Positions 1-5,366 of a stretch of 6,041 nt of DNA are shown here, piece by piece. The translations under genes were made by a program, and so were the position numbers. Origin of the DNA: Pseudomonadota bacterium (GTDB taxonomy: Bacteria > Pseudomonadota > Alphaproteobacteria > JAKJEU01); NCBI GenBank assembly GCA_022705265.1, contig JAKJEU010000093.1:1-6041 (forward strand), read 5' to 3'. The number at the start of each line of letters is the position of its first letter. Positions within the stretch are counted from its first letter, which is position 1. The notes beneath the pieces are model-generated. The model did no database searches. It worked only from the letters and a program-made list of their open reading frames with translations, and was not told where the DNA came from.

Positions 1-35
1 ATTTTTTAAATCCTTCTTTTAATAATTTGATTTTT

Positions 36-44
36 TGATACTAT
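36..44 (+). promoter_or_regulatory. Possible extended -10 promoter of the BPL_N gene
   Basis: TGATACTAT fits the extended -10 pattern TGnTAnnnT and lies 31 bases before ATG 76. No good -35 hexamer is seen 16-18 bases upstream, but extended -10 promoters can do without one. The surrounding DNA is so AT-rich that chance matches are likely. Confidence 0.35.
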
Positions 45-65
45 ATTTTTTTGAGTTAAAATAAA

Positions 66-70
66 AGAGG
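66..70 (+). promoter_or_regulatory. Ribosome-binding site of the BPL_N gene
   Basis: AGAGG lies five bases before ATG 76 and supports that start codon. The same AGAGG core precedes the first zincin-like gene on the other strand. Confidence 0.75.
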
Positions 71-75
71 CAAAA

Positions 76-852
76 ATGAAAAAAGTACTTATTTATCGTG
101 ATTATGGTTGTTCTGATTTGACTGCTTTGACCAAAGAGTTAAAAGGTTTTTTCGAGCCAAAAGGAATTAGCGTTGATTATACTGATGCTAAATCTATTGT
201 TCATGAAGACGCTTTGAACAAAGATGTGGTTGCTTTTTTTATGCCTGGCGGTGCTGGTACTCCTTATCGCCAAAAGCTTGAAAACCAAGGAAATGAAAAA
301 ATTTATGACTATGTCAAAAATGGCGGAGTTTATTTTGGAATTTGTGCTGGCGCTTATTATGCTTGTAAAAAAATTGAATTCGAAACCGATATAAAAGAGC
401 TTAAAATAGTTTCAGAATGTGGGCTTGATTTGGTCGAAGGTCGTGCCATTGGAACTTTGTATAAAGAGCTGGACTTAAAACCGTTTGCAAGAGATGCGAA
501 TTCTTCGGCTGTGGTAAGGCTTGGAGTTAAGGGGGAAGAGGGTGAACTTGTTTCTCATTATCATGGTGGACCTTATTTCGATATTGTTGAAGATGGTAAG
601 CAAAAAATTGAAGCAACTTATAAAGATGTTGAAGGGGAGCCTCCTGCAATTATTTCAAAAGAACTTGGCAAAGGTTTGGTTATTTTATCAGGTGTTCATA
701 TCGAAGATAAGGGCGAAGATTTGAAAAAAGTTATTCATGATAAAAGAGCCGATAAGGATAGGGCGATGACTATTGCCAATATTTTAATCAAGCAAGAAGA
801 AAAAAGAGAAACCTTGTTTCTTAAAATGATGAATAAAGTTATTCAAAGATAG
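76..852 (+). CDS. BPL_N domain protein (class I glutamine-amidotransferase-like), stand-alone
   Basis: This 258-residue cytosolic protein has no signal peptide or membrane segment. It matches the BPL_N type of class I amidotransferase-like fold, named after the N-terminal region of eukaryotic biotin-protein ligase. The first strand is MKKVLIYRD. A PGGAG turn sits at residues 57-61, and the nucleophile elbow GICAGAYYA at 88-96 puts Cys90 where the catalytic cysteine belongs. YHGGPYF is at 162-168, and LSGVHIE at 204-210 supplies a candidate His208/Glu210 pair. The length covers this domain alone; no biotin-ligase catalytic domain follows. In the wider family such stand-alone proteins have no firmly established substrate, so biotin or glutamine chemistry should not be assumed. 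The start is ATG 76, with AGAGG five bases upstream. The gene stands alone on its strand, and its last 14 bases overlap the tail of the convergent membrane-protein gene. The family call is fairly secure; the reaction is unknown. Confidence 0.85.
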   Translation: MKKVLIYRDYGCSDLTALTKELKGFFEPKGISVDYTDAKSIVHEDALNKDVVAFFMPGGAGTPYRQKLENQGNEKIYDYVKNGGVYFGICAGAYYACKKIEFETDIKELKIVSECGLDLVEGRAIGTLYKELDLKPFARDANSSAVVRLGVKGEEGELVSHYHGGPYFDIVEDGKQKIEATYKDVEGEPPAIISKELGKGLVILSGVHIEDKGEDLKKVIHDKRADKDRAMTIANILIKQEEKRETLFLKMMNKVIQR

Positions 853-1327
853 ATTTAGATAAAAACATTTTTATTTTTTGAATTTCTTCTAAAAGATATT
901 CTTTTGAATGTGATTCCTTTATTACAAAGGTTTCTTTGGATTTGATGTTTAAAATTATTTTGAAATAATTGTCTCCTTCATCGTCTTTCGTATTTTCAAT
1001 GAATATTTTTTCAATTTCATTGGGGCTGATTTTCTTTTCATTAATCTTATATAAAAAAATTTGCTTTATTATTATTTTATTTTTATTTATCAAAGTCGTT
1101 GAAATAAAGCTTGATAATGAAAGTTGAAGCAAAACAATCGTTCCAACAGAAGTCATTATGGGAAGAATTATTTTTACAATATCGTCTAAACTTTCAAAGT
1201 CTCGTAAATATATATAAATGAAGGAAAGCGAAATTAATATCCAAACAAGACTAAAAAGCCATAGAAAAAGGCTTGTTAAATTTTTGGTTTCATATTTATC
1301 TTGAATTTCGTTTTCGGTTAATAACAT
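839..1327 (-). CDS. Small two-helix membrane protein with a possible PH-like cytosolic domain
   Basis: This 162-residue protein is of no family I can name with certainty. A short charged N-terminus is followed by two hydrophobic helices at about residues 17-41 and 52-75, joined by a short acidic loop. The remaining 85 residues alternate short strand-like segments (IIIKQIFLYKI, EIEKIFI, YFKIILNI, ETFVIKE) and end in an amphipathic helix, KEYLLEEIQKIKMFL. A helix hairpin followed by strands and a final helix recalls small bacterial membrane proteins with PH-like domains, but this is inferred from pattern alone. Its first 32 bases overlap the end of the upstream metallopeptidase-like gene, in the +1 frame. 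The ribosome-binding site is weak (AAAGA, about 11 bases before the ATG), so translation may depend on ribosomes arriving from the upstream gene. No other Met occurs before residue 58, so the start is hard to move. Its 3' end overlaps the convergent BPL_N gene by 14 bases. Confidence 0.82.
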   Translation of the reverse strand: MLLTENEIQDKYETKNLTSLFLWLFSLVWILISLSFIYIYLRDFESLDDIVKIILPIMTSVGTIVLLQLSLSSFISTTLINKNKIIIKQIFLYKINEKKISPNEIEKIFIENTKDDEGDNYFKIILNIKSKETFVIKESHSKEYLLEEIQKIKMFLSKSIFE

Positions 1328-3044
1328 TTTTAAAATTATCTTTATTATATATTTCGCTTGGTTTTTGGTTCAAAAATATTTCATGAAGCTCAGGAGGTTG
1401 TTTGAAATTTGTGTCAACCATTATGGATTTTGATATTTTATTATCAATTTCAAAAGTTGGATTTTCCTTTAAAAATTCACTCGATTTTTGTGCCATAAGA
1501 TTAGAATATTTTGCATACATCAAAGCTTTTTTAAAATTCATTTCACTTTCTTTTGAAATATCTTTTTTATCGATGGCTTCAATTACTTTGTCAATGGTTT
1601 CAAGATATGCGGACTTAAAACCGACATAGCAATTTATCGCATTTTTACCGTTTATGTTATCAAAACCATCAGGAGTTTTAATTTTTTCATAATAATTATC
1701 ATAAGCGATTTGAGGTTTATATCCGTCTTTTCCAATATCAAGCAATTGTTTTAAAGTAACTGTTTTTATGTCTTTTGTATCATCATTCAAATTAATTGCA
1801 TCAGCATGCATTTTTGAAAAAGTTGATAAAAAGGCCTCGTCATATCCCAACGATTTTGAATTTTTGCTGACATTTTCAAAAAAATCTTTTGTAATTTTCT
1901 TGCGTTCTTTTTTTATGTCAATTTGTTGTTTGCTTGATGAATTGTTTACATATTCTTGCCATTTTTGTCTGTTCTCATCAAAATTATATCCGTTATTTTC
2001 GAAAAAATCGTTTTGGATTTTATAAAATTCTTTTATTTTTTCGGATTTTATTTGGTTTAACACATCCTCTTGTAAATTGTTAAATTCTTTTTCAGGTTTT
2101 ATTGATTGGTCTAAAAAAGAAAAAGCAAATTTAAGCAAATCATCATGATTTTTGTTAACAATTTCAGGATTTTTATCAAGATTTTTTGCAAGGTTTAATA
2201 ATAAATAACTGGTGTTATAAGGTGCAATGCTTTCAACATATTGTTTATCTGATTTAAGGGCTTCGATGGTTTCAAAATCCTTTAAAAAATTGTTATTTCG
2301 ATTATATGCCAAAGCCTTTATATAATTGGTGTTTTTATGTTTTTTAAACATCATCAAAGAAGAATATATGTCAGCAAAACTTTCAGCTTTATGCTTGTTA
2401 TAAGGGACAGCTCGGTCGCCATTTTTATTGTCGAAAAAATGCCCCATTTCATGATAAAAAATACCTTCTAAAAAGTCATGTTTTTTAAGGTTATTTTTTT
2501 CATAAAAGCGGTCAAAATTAAAGGTTTGATTAAATTCTTTTCTTATTCCATTACCATCAAGTAATAAAAAAGAAATTTGTTTGTTATTATCTGGATTTGT
2601 TGCTTTGAAATTATAGGTGGAATTTCCGTATTTATATGGCTCTTCAAAGTATTTGTAAGTAAAAAATTCGACACTGTCTTCTTTTTCCTTATTATTTTGT
2701 TCGGTTGCGATTTCCATCAAACCTTTTTGAAATACGGATTTTCTTTTGTTAAACATTTCCTCTTTAAAAGCAGTCATATCAAGGAAATCTTGGCTTATAA
2801 CCAATAAAGGTCCGTAAGATTTATTGGTTTTTCTTATATAATCAATATGGTTTGAAATAAACGAAGTCGCATTAAATTCTCCGTTTGCTTCGCCAAGCTT
2901 TTCCATAACAAAAGTATTAGAAAGGCGGTCATTTGAAACAAGGTAGTCATATTCTTTGAAAAGACCAAAACAACAAGCATTGGTGATGTCTTTTTCTTTT
3001 GTGTAAACAATCGAGTTGTTTATAAAATTTGAACTTAAAGCCAT
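1296..3044 (-). CDS. Putative zinc metallopeptidase (HEMGH/ESFAD), second member of a tandem paralogous pair
   Basis: This 582-residue soluble protein has no signal peptide and no membrane helix, and is not from a family I can name. The segment FYHEMGHFF around residues 196-204 holds an HExxH motif (His198, Glu199, His202). Nineteen residues on, ESFAD (221-225) offers Glu221 as third zinc ligand and Asp225, the arrangement seen in gluzincins. Substrate and in vivo activity are unknown. It is a diverged paralogue of the gene just upstream. Shared landmarks are CFGL (25-28), RNN (249-251), YNTS (276-279), FFENNG to Trp362, FKKALMYAK (504-512) and PELHEIFLNQKP (551-562). From Glu221 to RNN is 28 residues and to YNTS 55, exactly as in the paralogue. 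ATG 3044 is well supported by AAAGGTGAT six bases ahead. The 3' end overlaps the membrane-protein gene by 32 bases. An ImmA/IrrE-like peptidase is an alternative, though no HTH or phage context supports it. Confidence 0.85.
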   Translation of the reverse strand: MALSSNFINNSIVYTKEKDITNACCFGLFKEYDYLVSNDRLSNTFVMEKLGEANGEFNATSFISNHIDYIRKTNKSYGPLLVISQDFLDMTAFKEEMFNKRKSVFQKGLMEIATEQNNKEKEDSVEFFTYKYFEEPYKYGNSTYNFKATNPDNNKQISFLLLDGNGIRKEFNQTFNFDRFYEKNNLKKHDFLEGIFYHEMGHFFDNKNGDRAVPYNKHKAESFADIYSSLMMFKKHKNTNYIKALAYNRNNNFLKDFETIEALKSDKQYVESIAPYNTSYLLLNLAKNLDKNPEIVNKNHDDLLKFAFSFLDQSIKPEKEFNNLQEDVLNQIKSEKIKEFYKIQNDFFENNGYNFDENRQKWQEYVNNSSSKQQIDIKKERKKITKDFFENVSKNSKSLGYDEAFLSTFSKMHADAINLNDDTKDIKTVTLKQLLDIGKDGYKPQIAYDNYYEKIKTPDGFDNINGKNAINCYVGFKSAYLETIDKVIEAIDKKDISKESEMNFKKALMYAKYSNLMAQKSSEFLKENPTFEIDNKISKSIMVDTNFKQPPELHEIFLNQKPSEIYNKDNFKNVINRKRNSR

Positions 3045-3046
3045 TT

Positions 3047-3055
3047 ATCACCTTT
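3047..3055 (-). promoter_or_regulatory. Shine-Dalgarno of the second zincin-like gene, embedding the upstream stop codon
   Basis: AAAGGTGAT is a strong match to the anti-Shine-Dalgarno sequence. Its GG ends six bases before ATG 3044. The TGA inside it is the stop codon of the preceding gene, and an in-frame TAA follows at once, giving TGATAAATG. Ribosomes finishing the first gene therefore stop on the binding site of the second, as expected for translational coupling. Confidence 0.85.
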
Positions 3056-4958
3056 GTTTTGAAGCAAAATTCATTATCATTACAGGTTTTTTATTTTTAA
3101 ACATTTTATTTAATTCTTTTGGATAAAGGTTTTTTGAATCCTTTTTTATAAAATGAGCCAATCGTTTATCGACATTTAATTTGCCTTCATCAATTTCAAC
3201 CGACAAGTTTTTGCTTAAAGTAATATATTGTTTTGCATGATATAATGATTTTTTAAAATCTTGTTTTACTTCTTCGGTTATATTACCTTTTCTTACTGAT
3301 TTAATTACGGATTTTAATATTTTTCGATATTCGTTTTTGTGATTTGTATAAAGCTCTAAACCTTTTTGACCCTTTGCTTCTTTTACATCTTCGCTTATTT
3401 CGATTTTATTAAATTGAGCACCGAATGCATTTTGAGAGGTAAATATATCTTCTTTGAATTTGTCCTTGTTATTTATTATTATGTCATGCATAGTTTCATA
3501 AGTATCTTTTGCAGCAAGGGAATTAAAGTAATAGGAAGTATCGTATTTTGCCCTTTCTTTATAAAGGTCAAGCATAGCCCGTTCATATGATTTATTTTTT
3601 TCGACCATTTCTTTTGCTATTCGTTTTTTAAAATTCCGAGTAACATTAGATTTATTATCGTTGTTCAATTTTTTATCAAGAATTTCTTTTAATTTGGTAT
3701 ATTTTACAACAGGATGAGTTAACAACCATCTTTTAAATTCTTTTTTTATAGAATTTTTTAATTTTGTGCCAAGGTCTTCTTTTTTAGGTTTGTAACTTAA
3801 AAAATCATTCCAGCGTTTTAAATTTTCTTCTTCACTAAGTCCGTTTTCTTTAAAAAACTCCTCTCTTTGTTTTAAAGCATTGTTAAATAATTCGGTTTTT
3901 TCTTTTTTTTCTAAACTTTTTACTTCTTTTTCAAACTCTTCAAAATTAATACAATTTTTTGTTGTCATTTCATATGCAAATTTTGATATTTCAATGAAAC
4001 TCATATTATGGAATTTTTCTTTGTCTTGGTCATACATTTCAATGACTTTATTAATTAATGGAGAAGTATTATAGGCAACGATAGTATTTGGATTCGCTTT
4101 TTTATTATCATTTTCTATAATTAATAGGGCACTTGAAAGATAGTCGTTATTTCTTATATGTGATTGTATTTTTAAAAAATCGCTGTTTTTACGATTTTTC
4201 AAAGACATTAAAGCGGCAAAGCAATCAGCATAACATTCATCTTTGTGTCTTTCTGAATAGTAGTCAGTTTCTTCGAAAAATGTGGAATTTTGGTAAGATC
4301 TGTCAGGAAAAACACCATGACCAATTTCATGATGAAGCACAAAGTCAGATGCATCTTTTTTTGTGACTTTTGCATTTTGGATTATTTCTTTATAACCAAA
4401 ACTATATGTACCTTTTACTAAATCGTGGATACGGCTTTTGCTTATAAAAGTTATATCTTCTTTATCGTTAAAGTTTAAATTATTTGCCGAGCTGTTGTCA
4501 TTTCTTTCTTTTAAATCATGGTCTTGGTAACAATAAAGACATAATTCTTTAAGAGCCTCAATATTTTTATTATCATCTTTGTTTGGAAAAAACACATTAT
4601 TAATTCCTTGTTCTTTTGCGGTTATTTCAACGGATTTTATGGTGGCATCAACTTGTTTCATTTTGTGATTAAACATTAATGCATCGACTAAATCATAATC
4701 TAAGATAACAAGATTTTGCCCTTTAACAGAATTAAGTTCCCGTAACAAAGGAATATTTTCTTCTATCATTTTTTGATTGTTGTAATCGTTGTAAGCCGAG
4801 GACATTTCTTTTGCAAGTTCTTTATCATCAAAAATTTCTTTTTGAAAGAAGGCTTCGTTATCAAGCAATCCAAAACAATATGTGGTTTTTTCAAGTTCAT
4901 GGGATTTCGTCCCGCACTTATTCAAAGTAAAGAAATTTTTTGTAATATCTTTTATCAT
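3048..4958 (-). CDS. Putative zinc metallopeptidase (HEIGH/ECYAD), first member of a tandem paralogous pair
   Basis: This is a 636-residue soluble protein without signal peptide or membrane helices, from a family I cannot name. Numbered from ATG 4958, HHEIGHG at 209-215 contains HExxH (His210, Glu211, His214). ECYAD at 241-245 gives Glu241 as probable third zinc ligand plus Asp245. The stretch between is eight residues longer than in the downstream paralogue and rich in acidic and aromatic residues (FFEETDYYSERHK). Other shared landmarks are CFGL (28-31), RNN (269-271), YNTS (296-299), FFKENG to Trp383, FKKSLYHAK (568-576) and PKELNKMFKNKKP near the end. A lysine-rich segment at about 389-450 is longer here and accounts for much of the size difference. 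I chose ATG 4958 because AGAGG lies seven bases before it. The TTG at 4964 would leave only one base after AGAGG. The gene follows hisI after 78 bases and is followed, after its TGA and a TAA, by its paralogue. Confidence 0.85.
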   Translation of the reverse strand: MIKDITKNFFTLNKCGTKSHELEKTTYCFGLLDNEAFFQKEIFDDKELAKEMSSAYNDYNNQKMIEENIPLLRELNSVKGQNLVILDYDLVDALMFNHKMKQVDATIKSVEITAKEQGINNVFFPNKDDNKNIEALKELCLYCYQDHDLKERNDNSSANNLNFNDKEDITFISKSRIHDLVKGTYSFGYKEIIQNAKVTKKDASDFVLHHEIGHGVFPDRSYQNSTFFEETDYYSERHKDECYADCFAALMSLKNRKNSDFLKIQSHIRNNDYLSSALLIIENDNKKANPNTIVAYNTSPLINKVIEMYDQDKEKFHNMSFIEISKFAYEMTTKNCINFEEFEKEVKSLEKKEKTELFNNALKQREEFFKENGLSEEENLKRWNDFLSYKPKKEDLGTKLKNSIKKEFKRWLLTHPVVKYTKLKEILDKKLNNDNKSNVTRNFKKRIAKEMVEKNKSYERAMLDLYKERAKYDTSYYFNSLAAKDTYETMHDIIINNKDKFKEDIFTSQNAFGAQFNKIEISEDVKEAKGQKGLELYTNHKNEYRKILKSVIKSVRKGNITEEVKQDFKKSLYHAKQYITLSKNLSVEIDEGKLNVDKRLAHFIKKDSKNLYPKELNKMFKNKKPVMIMNFASKQR

Positions 4959-4965
4959 AAGCAAA

Positions 4966-4970
4966 CCTCT
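4966..4970 (-). promoter_or_regulatory. Ribosome-binding site that fixes the start of the first zincin-like gene at ATG 4958
   Basis: Read on the minus strand, AGAGG is followed by seven bases and then ATG 4958, an ideal distance. The in-frame TTG at 4964 is only one base from this site and cannot be the normal start. Confidence 0.8.
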
Positions 4971-4994
4971 TTGTTAATAATGGCGGTTAAACAA

Positions 4995-5003
4995 AATATA
5001 ACA
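4995..5003 (-). promoter_or_regulatory. Possible extended -10 promoter for the three-gene zincin/membrane block
   Basis: On the minus strand TGTTATATT matches the extended -10 pattern TGnTATAAT at five of six hexamer bases. It lies in the 78-base gap between the hisI stop and ATG 4958 and would give a leader of about 30 bases. No convincing -35 is present (TTCCTT at the 17-base position). If real, the block can be expressed apart from the histidine genes; read-through from hisI is also possible, because no GC-rich terminator hairpin lies in the gap. Confidence 0.4.
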
Positions 5004-5036
5004 TTTTTAGACAAAAAAAGGAAGTTTAAAATTATT

Positions 5037-5366
5037 CTAAATGATTTTTTTAAAAAAACATGATTCTTTACCAGTATGGCAAGTAGGGCCAATTGGCTCG
5101 CATTTAAAAAGCAAAGTGTCATTATCGCAATCGGTAAAAACTTCTTTTATCATCAAAAAATGTCCCGAAGTTTCGCCTTTTTGCCATAATTTATTTCTTG
5201 TACGGCTGTAAAAGGTGGCTTTTTTGGTTTCAAGGCTTAATTTTAACGATTCTTCGTTCATGTATCCCAGCATTAAAACATCGCCTGTTTCAAAATGTTG
5301 AATTATTGCAGGCATCATGCCCTCGACTTTTTTGAAATCCAAATTTTTTATATCGAAATTTTCCAT
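5037..5366 (-). CDS. hisI: Phosphoribosyl-AMP cyclohydrolase HisI (stand-alone)
   Basis: HisI opens the purine ring of phosphoribosyl-AMP to give ProFAR, the third step of histidine synthesis, in the cytosol. At 109 residues this is a compact single-domain enzyme. Family landmarks are clear: TFYSRTRNKLWQKGETSGH (51-69), then DCDNDTLLF (79-87), then GPTCHTGKESCFF (93-105). Cys80, Cys96 and Cys103 are the expected zinc ligands, and Asp79, Asp81 and Asp83 the expected magnesium site. The protein ends six residues after Cys103, so the HisE pyrophosphohydrolase domain found in HisIE fusions is absent and must be encoded elsewhere. The ATG overlaps the hisA stop in TAATG, and AAGG lies eight bases upstream inside hisA, so the two are probably translationally coupled. 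The last codons contain an unbroken run of seven T then seven A. Confidence 0.97.
   Translation of the reverse strand: MENFDIKNLDFKKVEGMMPAIIQHFETGDVLMLGYMNEESLKLSLETKKATFYSRTRNKLWQKGETSGHFLMIKEVFTDCDNDTLLFKCEPIGPTCHTGKESCFFKKII

Noticed and set aside
521..724. Second plus-strand frame within the BPL_N gene
   Set aside because: It lies entirely inside a conserved gene in another frame and shows no domain.
859..874. Inverted repeat ATAAAAA-CA-TTTTTAT followed by T residues, as terminator of the BPL_N gene
   Set aside because: The stem is entirely A/U and needs pairs opened to form a loop; such repeats arise by chance in DNA this AT-rich, and it lies inside the coding sequence of the opposite gene.
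1402..2025. Plus-strand open frames opposite the second zincin-like gene (1402-1629 and 1768-2025)
   Set aside because: They are Phe/Ser-rich translations of the complement of Lys/Asp-rich AT codons, the typical signature of antisense shadows.
3045..3050. Stop-codon readthrough producing a fused two-zincin protein
   Set aside because: TGA is followed at once by TAA in the same frame, and a strong ribosome site serves the second gene, so independent initiation is the simpler reading.
5045..5058. T7A7 palindrome at the end of hisI as a programmed frameshift site or terminator
   Set aside because: It encodes the last Phe and Lys codons of a normal-length HisI. A shifted frame leads to no recognisable domain before a stop, and the hairpin would be A/U only with no GC stem.
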